Shown here: positions 9,053 through 16,443 of the stretch, piece by piece
How the letters are laid out: each line of letters starts with the position of its first letter
Position numbering within the stretch: position 1 is the stretch's first letter
From: Caryophanales bacterium
Lineage (GTDB): Bacteria; Bacillota; Bacilli; Exiguobacteriales; Exiguobacteriaceae
DNA: 31,849 nt
Direction of reading: 5' to 3'
Assembly: GCA_902362975.1 (NCBI GenBank)
Contig: CABIYO010000016.1
Coordinates: forward strand, 1-31,849
Made by a program: the position numbers and the translations under genes
The notes under the pieces: model-generated
Database searches by the model: none
What the model saw: the letters and a program-made list of their open reading frames with translations, nothing else
What the model was told of the DNA's origin: nothing

Positions 9053-9066
9053 GGGTTGTGAACAAC

Positions 9067-9792
9067 ATGGAAAAGCATAAAATCTACTACAGCAATAAAC
9101 GAATTGACTTTTTTATCGAACGGAAAAACGTTAAAAATATCAATTTAAACATTAAGCCTGACATGACGATTCAAGTGTCAGCGAATGAAAAAGTGCCACT
9201 TGACGTTATCTATGATTTTGTGAAAAGCAAAGGGGCATGGATTGTTAAGAATGTAAAAACTTTCGAGGAAGTCATGCCACATAAGCGAAGTGAACGGGAA
9301 TATGTAAGCGGAGAATCTTTTCGCTATTTAGGGAAGCAATATCGCCTACGTGTCGAAAAGACGACAGACGAGGAAATGGTCAAGTATTTTCGAGGTTTTA
9401 TTTACTTATATGTGAAAGACCTGCAAAACTTTCAGCGAAAAGAAAAGCTTATGGCAGACTGGTATCGTGAAAAAGCTCAAATTATATTTCAGCAATCCCT
9501 CGACAAATTGAGTGAAAGTATGCAGAAATACGGGGTAGGAAAGCCATCCTTGGACTTTCGAACAATGAAGGCACGTTGGGGATCAGCGTTAATTGAAAAA
9601 AACACCATACTTCTAAATACAGAACTGATAAAAGCTCCAAAGCATTGCATTGACTATGTTGTTCTCCATGAACTCATTCATTTTAAATACAATGACCATA
9701 GCGATAGCTTCTATAACATGTTGTATACTCTTATGCCTGATTGGGAAAAACGGAAAACTATACTTGATGAAGAGATTGTCCAAGAATTTTAA
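9067..9792 (+). CDS. YgjP-like (DUF45/SprT-related) zinc metallopeptidase
   Basis: The protein has 241 residues from the ATG at 9067; a GTG at 9058 would add three residues and cannot be excluded. The C-terminal half carries the zinc-binding motif VLHELIHFKYNDHSDSFYN, with the HExxH at about residue 201, and ends PDWEKRKTIL as in YgjP proteins. A conserved RWGSA element lies just upstream of the motif. These proteins often sit next to type I hsdR genes, a context I know from other genomes. The role in restriction is not established. A guess is proteolytic control of the restriction complex. It starts 14 bp after hsdR and is the last gene of the operon. Confidence 0.85.
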   Translation: MEKHKIYYSNKRIDFFIERKNVKNINLNIKPDMTIQVSANEKVPLDVIYDFVKSKGAWIVKNVKTFEEVMPHKRSEREYVSGESFRYLGKQYRLRVEKTTDEEMVKYFRGFIYLYVKDLQNFQRKEKLMADWYREKAQIIFQQSLDKLSESMQKYGVGKPSLDFRTMKARWGSALIEKNTILLNTELIKAPKHCIDYVVLHELIHFKYNDHSDSFYNMLYTLMPDWEKRKTILDEEIVQEF

Positions 9793-9814
9793 CAACATGA
9801 ACTAACAACCAGAT

Positions 9815-9915
9815 TGAACTGAACCCTGAATGATAGATACTTGATAAAAAGTGCTCATTCAGGTTTTTTTGCGTGCGGTCGAATCGATATAAGGAACCTA
9901 TTCATACAGACGGGG
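9815..9915 (+). repeat. IS3-like left end, copy 2 (solo relic), inverted relative to copy 1
   Basis: It begins TGAACTGAACCC at 9815 and matches 56-156 in reverse complement at 95 of 101 positions. Similarity stops abruptly at the purine-rich ribosome-binding segment (CGGGG, 9911-9915). The body of the insertion sequence is absent here and msrA follows directly. The copy carries the IS hairpin with T7 and a degenerate -10 (TATAAG, 9888-9893). With copy 1 it forms a composite-like bracket around the island. Confidence 0.8.
9822..9870 (+). terminator. Intrinsic terminator of the hsd operon inside the IS relic
   Basis: An 11-bp stem with one bulged C (AACCCTGAATGA against TCATTCAGGTT), with inner ACTT/AAGT pairing, is followed by seven T residues. 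It lies about 30 bp after the metallopeptidase stop and should end the operon transcript before msrA. Confidence 0.7.
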
Positions 9916-9916
9916 A

Positions 9917-10423
9917 GTGATTCGAATCGAAACAATCTATTTAGCGGGCGGATGTCTATGGGGCGTACAAGAATTTGTGAGGACATTACCTGGCGTCCTT
10001 TCAACTGAAGCAGGTCGTGCGAATGGGACGACGGACACGTTAGACGGAGAGTATGACGGTTACGCAGAGTGCGTCAAAACGACGTTCGATCCGGACGTGG
10101 TGACGGTCGAGGATTTGATGGGCTATTTATTTGAAATCATCGACCCATACAGCATCAATCAACAAGGAATTGATGTCGGCGAGAAGTATCGAACGGGCAT
10201 CTACAGTGAGAAGCCCCGGCACTTGATGGAGGCGCAAGCGTTGATTGAGCAACGCTCGGATGCGGATCGAATTGCTGTTGAAGTGAAGCCGCTCACGAAC
10301 TATGTGCGAAGTGCGGACGAACACCAGGACCGTCTGACGCGTTGCCCGGATGATTATTGTCATATTCCGAAAGACGTGTTAACGAAATATCAAACTGTGC
10401 CATCATCAAAGCGTCTCTTCTGA
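9917..10423 (+). CDS. msrA: Peptide methionine (S)-S-oxide reductase MsrA
   Basis: It reduces methionine-S-sulfoxide in proteins and is part of the oxidative stress response. The catalytic Cys lies in GGCLWG near residue 13; most MsrA proteins have GCFWG, so Phe is replaced by Leu. EIIDPYSINQQGIDVGEKYR and TGIYS are further MsrA signatures. There are about 168 residues. The start is uncertain. The only standard start is GTG at 9917, which overlaps the likely ribosome binding site GGGGAG (9912-9917). The codon at ideal spacing is ATC at 9926, where homologues would have ATG (from memory of related proteins). The leader is IS-derived. Confidence 0.88.
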   Translation: MIRIETIYLAGGCLWGVQEFVRTLPGVLSTEAGRANGTTDTLDGEYDGYAECVKTTFDPDVVTVEDLMGYLFEIIDPYSINQQGIDVGEKYRTGIYSEKPRHLMEAQALIEQRSDADRIAVEVKPLTNYVRSADEHQDRLTRCPDDYCHIPKDVLTKYQTVPSSKRLF

Positions 10424-10436
10424 GATGCTTTTTTTG
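10409..10436 (+). terminator. Intrinsic terminator of msrA
   Basis: AAGCGTCTC pairs with GAGATGCTT around a TTCT loop, followed by T residues. It overlaps the msrA stop codon. Confidence 0.75.
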
Positions 10437-10557
10437 TAAGAACTGATACTGAAGATGTTGATATGAGCAGCAACAAAACTAGTCATGGTTCATAAGAATG
10501 GGAAAATATGTTATCTTTATCATGATCTAATTCAGAAAATGAAAAAGAGGTACAAAC

Positions 10558-10665
10558 ATGTTCACATTCGGAATCATTGGGGGCGCGAGTCTTCTTTTAG
10601 TGGCGTTCGTCTTCGGTGTGACATATCTTGTCATCCAATCCATTGTAAAAATGATGAAAAAGTAA
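10558..10665 (+). CDS. 35-residue single-span membrane peptide
   Basis: The ATG at 10558 follows AAAAGAGG with 7-nt spacing. The peptide begins MFTFGIIGGASLLLVAFVFG, a hydrophobic span, and ends in a basic tail, KMMKK. This is the form expected of a small membrane-anchored protein with a cytoplasmic positive C-terminus. A strong terminator follows directly, so it is a single-gene transcription unit. I do not recognise a family. It could be a small regulatory membrane protein or a type I toxin-like peptide, but nothing here proves either. Confidence 0.6.
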   Translation: MFTFGIIGGASLLLVAFVFGVTYLVIQSIVKMMKK

Positions 10666-10710
10666 AAGAAGGAGGTGGTCACTCAAATCGAGTGATCAAC
10701 TCCTTCTTTT
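10664..10710. terminator. Bidirectional intrinsic terminator
   Basis: A stem of about 20 bp with a 5-nt loop (10664-10684 with 10690-10710) has an A-run at one end and a T-run at the other. It serves both the small membrane peptide gene and the convergent gene ending at 10710. Confidence 0.85.
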
Positions 10711-10952
10711 TACGTCCGTTCGAGAACATTCACGAGCATCTGATGGATGACAGTATGATCGTTCGGGTCATGCAGCTGATAGGGACTGCCGGGGAGCGTG
10801 TATACATCTTTTGCCCCGACATACGTGATGTGGAGTGTCAAGGAACCATCTTCCTGACACGCCGTCGTCAGTTCCAATTCACCACTGATGACACCGACTT
10901 CTTCTGTCATGACACCGTGGGTTGCCTTAAAGATCGAAGTGATTTCGTTCAT
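10710..10952 (-). CDS. 80-residue hypothetical protein downstream of the HNH nuclease
   Basis: The start at 10952 is set by AAGGAG about 7 nt upstream on the minus strand. The protein is small and acidic with likely beta strands (GELELTTACQEDGSLTLHIT) and a helical C-terminus. It has no signal peptide. It begins 20 bp after the stop of the secreted nuclease and shares its terminator, so the two probably form an operon. No family was recognised. A nuclease-immunity role is only a guess from gene order. Confidence 0.65.
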   Translation of the reverse strand: MNEITSIFKATHGVMTEEVGVISGELELTTACQEDGSLTLHITYVGAKDVYTLPGSPYQLHDPNDHTVIHQMLVNVLERT

Positions 10953-10972
10953 TCGAAGACTCCTTTTCTCAC

Positions 10973-11605
10973 TCAGTAACTGCAAGCATTGATGGCTGTC
11001 GTGAGTGCTGACTTCTCTGCGGATTGAAGGCTCAAGCCCCAACGACTCTTCGTCTCGACCCACATCTTCGAATACGCACAACGCGCACCCGTGCGAGGAG
11101 GTTGCCATGTCGACGGGTCTTGGTCTCCTTTTGAGCGGTTCGATGAAGCAGACACCGCAATCAATTGAGGACCGTTCAAGTCGTTCGCAAAGCTTTGACG
11201 TTTTGTCGTCGTCCAGCTGCTTGCGCCAGAGCGCCACGCTTCAGCGAGCGGAACGACGTGGTCGATATCAATGTCAGAGGCTGAGGTGAACGTCAATCCG
11301 TCATAGTAACTGTACCATGAGCCGGTCGTTACCGGACATTCGTCGACGACCGAGTCAGCGTCTCGTTTTAAGACGATGTGACGCGTGTTACAACCACTTC
11401 CTTGACTCGACCAATGCGGGAAGAGGTCACGGCTATAGCCTGTCATCGATCCTTCATTTTTGACCGTGAGCGCGTTCAGTTTCGTGAGCGCGTCCGCTTT
11501 CGATGGGATGTTCGGTGGGAATGCAGAGACTGGTGTCGCGTCAAACGATGCGGAGATCCAGACGAGCAAGGCGACAAGTGCGACAGACATGAGTTTCTTC
11601 AACAT
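10973..11605 (-). CDS. Secreted HNH nuclease (DUF1524/GmrSD C-terminal-like)
   Basis: The protein has 210 residues from the ATG at 11605, which has AGGAGG upstream. Residues 1-28 form a Sec signal peptide: basic MLKK, a hydrophobic core, cleavage after VSA. The catalytic region contains DIDIDHVVPLAEAW near 111-124, with the HNH His, and NGPQLIAVSASSNRSKGDQD near 144-163, ending in the KGDQDPSTW signature of this group. It likely degrades DNA outside the cell for nutrient use or competition. Two Cys pairs could form disulfides, as expected for an exported enzyme. Proteins of this type are common in Gram-positive bacteria. Confidence 0.88.
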   Translation of the reverse strand: MLKKLMSVALVALLVWISASFDATPVSAFPPNIPSKADALTKLNALTVKNEGSMTGYSRDLFPHWSSQGSGCNTRHIVLKRDADSVVDECPVTTGSWYSYYDGLTFTSASDIDIDHVVPLAEAWRSGASSWTTTKRQSFANDLNGPQLIAVSASSNRSKGDQDPSTWQPPRTGARCAYSKMWVETKSRWGLSLQSAEKSALTTAINACSY

Positions 11606-11636
11606 AAAAAGCCTCCTACTATGTATTTGGAATGAA

Positions 11637-11653
11637 CACTTGCGAGGCAAGTG
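11637..11653. other. Short perfect hairpin in the leader of the HNH nuclease gene
   Basis: CACTTGC and GCAAGTG form a 7-bp stem with a GAG loop, about 30 bp upstream of the nuclease start. The stretch from here to 11838 shows no gene on either strand. It holds the divergent control regions of the nuclease and DUF4317 genes. Confidence 0.4.
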
Positions 11654-11838
11654 GGCAACCTTTCATCAAACAACTAGTGAGACAAACATCACGCAATAAA
11701 TCCAACTTGATCATACACAGGACGATTTTGAAAAAGTGTGAAAATCTGCAAAATGATTAGAAATACTATCGCAAATCCTTCTCCAGTATCAGCAAGGGAT
11801 ATGGTGTTATTTCTTTGGAACTAGTGGGCGATCAGGAC

Positions 11839-11847
11839 TGGTATAAT
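11839..11847 (+). promoter_or_regulatory. Extended -10 promoter of the DUF4317 gene
   Basis: TGGTATAAT at 11839-11847 is a perfect extended -10 (TG-N-TATAAT). It lies 39 bp upstream of the start codon at 11886. No good -35 is visible, as is common for extended -10 promoters. Confidence 0.6.
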
Positions 11848-11885
11848 GGGTGACATGGATAGAGAGAAAAGAAGAGGTGGATGGA

Positions 11886-13079
11886 ATGAACAAGAAAGAG
11901 ATTGCGGCGATTCGCCGACAGTTTAAAGTGAATGCGACAAAGCTAAAGATTGCTGACTTATATACGATTTACATCCGACAGGAAACGAATGAGATTTATT
12001 ACGAAGAGTTGCGTCCGTTCCCGTTCTTAGAAGAAGAGCAGCAGGAGCTGTTTTTGACGAACTTCAAAAAAGTGCTCGGTGGAAAACTTGATGAAAAACT
12101 GTTCGAAGTGAAGTTCCAATATCCTGAGGAAGGTCAGGTCGACCACACGCAAGGGTTGCTTTATGAAGGACTTCGTACGGAAGAGACCGACGTCTGGACG
12201 GACTATATGCAGCGCATCGCATTGAAGATGGTAAAGGATACACCCTTTGAGAAAGATATGGTGGTGACGTTCATCCGGGGGAATTACAATAAGCCGACGA
12301 ACCGATACTCGGAAGAGTCTGAGATTCACGCGAACGATGAAGTGTATACGACGAAGTTCATCCTCGGCAGCATCAGCCCGACAGAACTTCCAAAAAAATC
12401 ACTCGTCTTTGACTTCGTCGAGCGGGAGTTCAAAGCCAGCTTGATTGTAAATCCAATCATCAAACTCGAGGCGCCAATCGGCGGATTCTTATTCCCGTGC
12501 TTCACGGATAACGCAGCCGATGTGAACCATGTCCTTTATTCGGCGCACAAAGCGCATCAACCGGATATGACGTTCATTGAGAACGTGTTGAACGGTTCGG
12601 AGATTGTCACGGCAGTGGAAGAGAAGGCGGTCTTCGAAGAAGTGGTGAAAGCGGTCATCGGCGAAGAAGTCAATTCCCGGACACTCGCGACCGTTTATGA
12701 TGAGATCAATCAAATCATTGTCGCGGAAGAAGAGAACGAACAGGAAGAAGAGAGGGTGGCGATGCTCGACTCCCGTGCGGTCGAGGTCGTCCTTCGGGCA
12801 AGTGGCGTAGAAGATGTGACGACGGAGAAGGTCGAGCAGGCGTTCAAGCAAGTCGTCGACGATACGAAATATGAGATGAAAGCGACGAGTGTCGTTCCGA
12901 AGTATACGTCAAAATCAATCAAGATCAATACAAAGGTCGCCAATATTTCCGTCAGTCCACAAGACTTGAAATACGTGAAGCAGGTGAACTATAAGGGGAA
13001 ACCGTGCTTGTTGATTGAAGTGGAAGAGGAGACGGAGATTGAAGGGTTCAAGCTCATCTCGGAAGAGTCGCTAGACTAA
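11886..13079 (+). CDS. DUF4317 domain-containing protein
   Basis: The protein has 397 residues from the ATG at 11886, with GAGGTGG upstream. It opens MNKKEIAAIRRQFKVNATKL, the typical start of DUF4317 proteins, and continues with FLEEEQQELFLTNFKKVLGG and GGFLFPCFTDNAADVNHVLY, which I recall as family signatures. Family function is unknown. Proteins are soluble, acidic and widespread in Firmicutes. Residues about 280-320 form a charged, probably coiled segment rich in Glu. It is monocistronic, with its own promoter and terminator. Confidence 0.82.
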   Translation: MNKKEIAAIRRQFKVNATKLKIADLYTIYIRQETNEIYYEELRPFPFLEEEQQELFLTNFKKVLGGKLDEKLFEVKFQYPEEGQVDHTQGLLYEGLRTEETDVWTDYMQRIALKMVKDTPFEKDMVVTFIRGNYNKPTNRYSEESEIHANDEVYTTKFILGSISPTELPKKSLVFDFVEREFKASLIVNPIIKLEAPIGGFLFPCFTDNAADVNHVLYSAHKAHQPDMTFIENVLNGSEIVTAVEEKAVFEEVVKAVIGEEVNSRTLATVYDEINQIIVAEEENEQEEERVAMLDSRAVEVVLRASGVEDVTTEKVEQAFKQVVDDTKYEMKATSVVPKYTSKSIKINTKVANISVSPQDLKYVKQVNYKGKPCLLIEVEEETEIEGFKLISEESLD

Positions 13080-13118
13080 TCGAGCATATTGTAGTGTTCA
13101 TAAGTGAACGTTCAAGCT

Positions 13119-13152
13119 AAGAGTCCAAGGCGTAAACCTTGGGCTCTTTTTT
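13119..13152 (+). terminator. Intrinsic terminator of the DUF4317 gene
   Basis: AGAGTCCAAGG pairs with CCTTGGGCTCT around a short loop and is followed by a T-run, about 40 bp after the stop codon. Confidence 0.85.
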
Positions 13153-13244
13153 GACAATCAAGTGAGGAAGGTTGAATTCAAACTTTGATACAGGCATGAT
13201 GCAGGTAAAAACGTTCTCTAAAATTCATATTTTTTTAGCATTTT

Positions 13245-13260
13245 TCGAAAGCGCTTTCGA
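13245..13260. promoter_or_regulatory. cre-like 16-bp perfect palindrome (orphan)
   Basis: TCGAAAGCGCTTTCGA is a perfect palindrome with the AAAGCGCTTT core of CcpA-binding cre sites. It lies between two convergent terminators and so has no adjacent promoter to control. It may be a leftover of a lost gene, act in another way, or be a chance match. Confidence 0.5.
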
Positions 13261-13274
13261 TATTGAGGAGATGA

Positions 13275-13307
13275 CAAAAAAACTCAAAGACGAACATCAT
13301 CTTTGAG
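13275..13307 (-). terminator. Intrinsic terminator of the RNA helicase gene
   Basis: On the minus strand an 8-bp stem (CTCAAAGA with TCTTTGAG) is followed by a T-run (A-run at 13275-13282). It lies just after the helicase stop. Confidence 0.8.
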
Positions 13308-13319
13308 GCTAGAGTTGTA

Positions 13320-14765
13320 TTATTTACGCGCTTTACTCACTTTTAATTTCTTCCCTTTGACTGGCGTCGTCTCCATCGCTTGAAGGACGATCGAACCTTT
13401 TCCGTTCAGAATATCGACGTATGTCATCTGATCATTGATTGTGATGATTCCGATGTCGTCAGCGGATACGCCAGGAATTTTGGCGATCGTTCCGACGAAG
13501 TCGACGGCGCGAAGTTTTTTCTTCTTCCCGCCACTGAAGTGAAGCTTCATGATGTCCTGGTTAATGCGAGCCGTCTTGTTGTTTCGAACGACACGTCGGC
13601 CACTCAACTTCTGTTCAAAGGCATCTTGGTTAGCCACGACTTCCGCTTCTGTTGGCGCATCGATCATCGGAATCTCGAATTGAACGTATGATTCAATCGC
13701 GTTGATGAGACGTTCTTCCTGACGGGTCATGAGCGTGATTGCTGTTCCTTGTTTGCCGGCACGTCCGGTACGACCCGTCCGGTGCACGTAACTTTCTTTT
13801 TCGACAGGAACATCATAGTTGATAACGAGCTCGACGTTATCGACATCGATTCCACGTGCTGCGACGTCTGTCGCCACGAGGTAACGGAAGTTGCCCATCT
13901 TGAATCCGTTCATGACGGCGAAACGGTCCTCTTGTTCGAGTCCGCCGTGAAGGCGTTCAGCCGAGTAACCGGCTTTGTCGAGCTCGGCGTACACCGTATC
14001 GACGTTCTCCTTCGTCCGGCAGAAAATCATACAGCTGTCCGGGTTCTCGACAACCGTGATGTCTTGAAGGACAGCCAGTTTCTCGTTCCGGTGAACCGGG
14101 AGGAGGCGATGCTCGATTGTCGAAGCGGTCATGCCGGTCGATTCGATCGCGACACGTGCCGGAGCATTCATATGCTTCTGGCAGAGACGTTCGATATCTT
14201 GTGGGAATGTCGCTGAGAAGACCATCGTGACGCGGTCTTTCGGCAACTGTTGAAGAATCTTCTCAACGTCAGCGAGAAAGCCGCGATTGAGCATCTCGTC
14301 CGCTTCATCGATGATCAAGTATTCGACGCGGTCGAGTGAGAGGGTTTCACGCTCGATATGGTCCATGACGCGTCCAGGTGTACCGACGACGATATGCGTC
14401 TTTTGTTTTAACTCTTCACGCTGTTTCGAGAACGGCTCTTTCCCGTAGACGGCAGTCGCTTTGATTCGTTTGAAACGTCCAATGTTCGTCATGTCTTCCC
14501 GTACTTGCACAGCGAGTTCGCGTGTCGGTGTCAAGACGAGCACTTGGGGTTTGTTTTCGGCCCAGTCGATGAGCTCGATGACCGGAATCCCGAAAGCAGC
14601 TGTCTTTCCGCTTCCGGTCTGTGCTTTGACAATCAAGTCTTCGCGCTCGAGCGCACGCGGGATGACCTGCTGTTGTACTTCAGTCGGTGATTCGTATTTC
14701 ATAATGCCTAGCGCGCGCGTAATCTCGTCGCTCAGGCGATAATCAGTAAATTGTTGTTTGTTCAT
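13320..14765 (-). CDS. dbpA: DEAD-box ATP-dependent RNA helicase, DbpA/YxiN type
   Basis: The protein has 481 residues from the ATG at 14765, with GAGG upstream. All core motifs are present: Walker A AQTGSGKT (48-55), PTRELA near 80, TPGRV near 128, DEAD (153-156), SAT (184-186), ARGID and HRTGRTGR. The last ~75 residues (KMKLHF-type start, then [19 protein letters not shown]) match the RNA-binding domain of DbpA/YxiN, which targets hairpin 92 of 23S rRNA during large-subunit assembly. The minus-strand leader is about 70 nt with a TATAAT -10 at 14834-14839. Nothing appears broken. Confidence 0.94.
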   Translation of the reverse strand: MNKQQFTDYRLSDEITRALGIMKYESPTEVQQQVIPRALEREDLIVKAQTGSGKTAAFGIPVIELIDWAENKPQVLVLTPTRELAVQVREDMTNIGRFKRIKATAVYGKEPFSKQREELKQKTHIVVGTPGRVMDHIERETLSLDRVEYLIIDEADEMLNRGFLADVEKILQQLPKDRVTMVFSATFPQDIERLCQKHMNAPARVAIESTGMTASTIEHRLLPVHRNEKLAVLQDITVVENPDSCMIFCRTKENVDTVYAELDKAGYSAERLHGGLEQEDRFAVMNGFKMGNFRYLVATDVAARGIDVDNVELVINYDVPVEKESYVHRTGRTGRAGKQGTAITLMTRQEERLINAIESYVQFEIPMIDAPTEAEVVANQDAFEQKLSGRRVVRNNKTARINQDIMKLHFSGGKKKKLRAVDFVGTIAKIPGVSADDIGIITINDQMTYVDILNGKGSIVLQAMETTPVKGKKLKVSKARK

Positions 14766-14833
14766 GGGTAACCTCATTCTTTCGTGAAAACTTCTGCTTC
14801 AGAAAATTTCAATGTCTATTTGCAATACAGTCC

Positions 14834-14839
14834 ATTATA
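14834..14839 (-). promoter_or_regulatory. -10 box of the RNA helicase promoter
   Basis: TATAAT on the minus strand lies about 69 bp upstream of the helicase start. The -35 is poorly defined. Confidence 0.45.
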
Positions 14840-14874
14840 GACCGAAAGACGGTAGGAAAGCGAATGAGAATCCA

Positions 14875-15246
14875 TTATCCAAAGTCAGGCAACGTCGGGT
14901 CGGGTTGAATCACATAAAAAATAAACTGGTCATGAACATCTTCTAACTGTTCGATCAGTTCTTCATTTTGTTGTTGATACGCTTCTAGCAATTGAGGGCA
15001 TATGTAATGAACCGTTTTATCTTCGCGAGCCAGGTTAGCGGTTTCTTCCTTATCAAATTGTAAAACTAACGGTTGTTGGCATGCTGTGCAGCAACCAATC
15101 TCCATCTTGTGAAAACCGATTTTCGCTCCCTCAATAAAACAAGAATCACAATACTGTTTGATTGGATCACCAAAGTGACCAAGTTCATCTGTATGGATGA
15201 TTTCATGTTCTGTTAATTGTTTGTTGCAGATAACGCAGTTGTACAT
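14875..15246 (-). CDS. Cys-rich, probable zinc-binding protein of unknown function
   Basis: The protein has 123 residues from the ATG at 15246, with AAGGAG at good spacing. It contains CVIC at residues 4-7, CDSC in the middle and CTAC plus a further Cys pair, a pattern of two treble-clef or rubredoxin-like zinc knuckles. The C-terminal third is helical and acidic (QQQNEELIEQLEDVHDQF). I recognise no family. Soluble, monocistronic, divergent from the esterase gene. Confidence 0.7.
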   Translation of the reverse strand: MYNCVICNKQLTEHEIIHTDELGHFGDPIKQYCDSCFIEGAKIGFHKMEIGCCTACQQPLVLQFDKEETANLAREDKTVHYICPQLLEAYQQQNEELIEQLEDVHDQFIFYVIQPDPTLPDFG

Positions 15247-15366
15247 CAATAACACTCCTTTAGTGATCTGTTCCAACAACGTATCATGCGATGAGCCGAT
15301 GTACAACTTTTCCCGATAACAATATTTTAATAGGTTCAGAAACATTGAAAGAAAGGGGCTTACATA

Positions 15367-16443
15367 ATGGAATCCGATTATAAATATCTCGTCCAACACC
15401 TTCAACAAAGCCAATATCGAACGCACGCGAACCACCTCGAAACCATCATCAAACCCATACCGGATTCAGACCGTACCGGCGACCTCGACCCACGCGTCTT
15501 CGCGACGTTGACCGCAAATCATTCTTCACACGATGAACCGGATACAACATTTGACCTCGAGGTGGCACGCGCCAGCATGGGGTGGCCGAACCGGGATCAG
15601 ACGACGACTGATATCAAAACCGAGTATCTCATGATTCCTAGTGAGGACGGTGACATCCCGGTTCGTCTGTATCGTCCGCATCATACTGAAGCCATCCCAG
15701 CCATTCTCTTCTTCCATGGTGGCGGCTTCTTCGGAGGCACGCTCGATACGGTCGAGAATCCTTGTAAATTGCTTTCGGAACGGGCGAACGCGGTCGTCCT
15801 CTCCGTCGATTATCGTCTTGCCCCGGAGCATCCGTTCCCGGCCGGATTGAATGACTGTTACCGCGCTTTTGAATGGGTATATGCCAACGCGACGAATTTG
15901 AACGTCCTTCGTGATCAAATTGCTGTCGCAGGGGATAGTGCTGGCGGTAATTTGGCAACGGCTTGCTGTCTGATGGAGCAAGAACGAGGGGAAGGACGCA
16001 TTTGTTATCAAGCGCTCGTCTATCCCGTCGTCAATCTGGGTTCGATTCCGACAGATGATTTTAAATGGGCGCTCGATGCTTATGATATTTCGCATCATCA
16101 CGACCTAATTCGAGGTGTCGTGCTCGCCCTCGCCGACCCGGATTCGCTCTTAAATGACCTCTATCTTCAAGGGGAGGTGGATGTCACGCATCCGCTCGTC
16201 TCACCATTATTCGCAGACGATGTCTCAGGCCTACCACCGACTTTGATTGTGACGGCGGAGTACGATTACTTACGACTCGAAGGGGAGGCGTATGCGCGGA
16301 AACTGGCACGAGCGGGTGTCCCGACACGCCTCATTCAATATCGGGGGATGGACCATGCCTTCATGGACAAGTTGGGAGACTATCCACAGGCAGACGATTG
16401 TATGAATGTAATCGCAAAAGGACTAAAGGAGCTGACGAAATGA
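15367..16443 (+). CDS. Alpha/beta hydrolase, HSL-type carboxylesterase
   Basis: The protein has 358 residues, and GAAAGGGG precedes the start. The oxyanion-hole motif HGGGFF is at 117-122. The nucleophile elbow GDSAGG is at 189-194, with Ser191. The conserved DYRLAPEHPFPA is near 148-159, and the acid and base residues fit TAEYDYLR and GMDHAF. This is the hormone-sensitive lipase family (bacterial family IV), acting on short acyl esters. No signal peptide, so it is cytoplasmic. The stop overlaps the start of a broken GH3 gene (ATGA), suggesting that the pair once served plant-sugar ester and glycoside use. Confidence 0.92.
   Translation: MESDYKYLVQHLQQSQYRTHANHLETIIKPIPDSDRTGDLDPRVFATLTANHSSHDEPDTTFDLEVARASMGWPNRDQTTTDIKTEYLMIPSEDGDIPVRLYRPHHTEAIPAILFFHGGGFFGGTLDTVENPCKLLSERANAVVLSVDYRLAPEHPFPAGLNDCYRAFEWVYANATNLNVLRDQIAVAGDSAGGNLATACCLMEQERGEGRICYQALVYPVVNLGSIPTDDFKWALDAYDISHHHDLIRGVVLALADPDSLLNDLYLQGEVDVTHPLVSPLFADDVSGLPPTLIVTAEYDYLRLEGEAYARKLARAGVPTRLIQYRGMDHAFMDKLGDYPQADDCMNVIAKGLKELTK

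Noticed and set aside
10485..10979. 164-codon plus-strand frame
   Set aside because: It runs through a terminator and antisense to two supported genes; the 35-residue gene at 10558 has better signals.
13380..14742. Several plus-strand frames opposite the RNA helicase gene
   Set aside because: They are antisense shadows of a complete, motif-rich DEAD-box gene.
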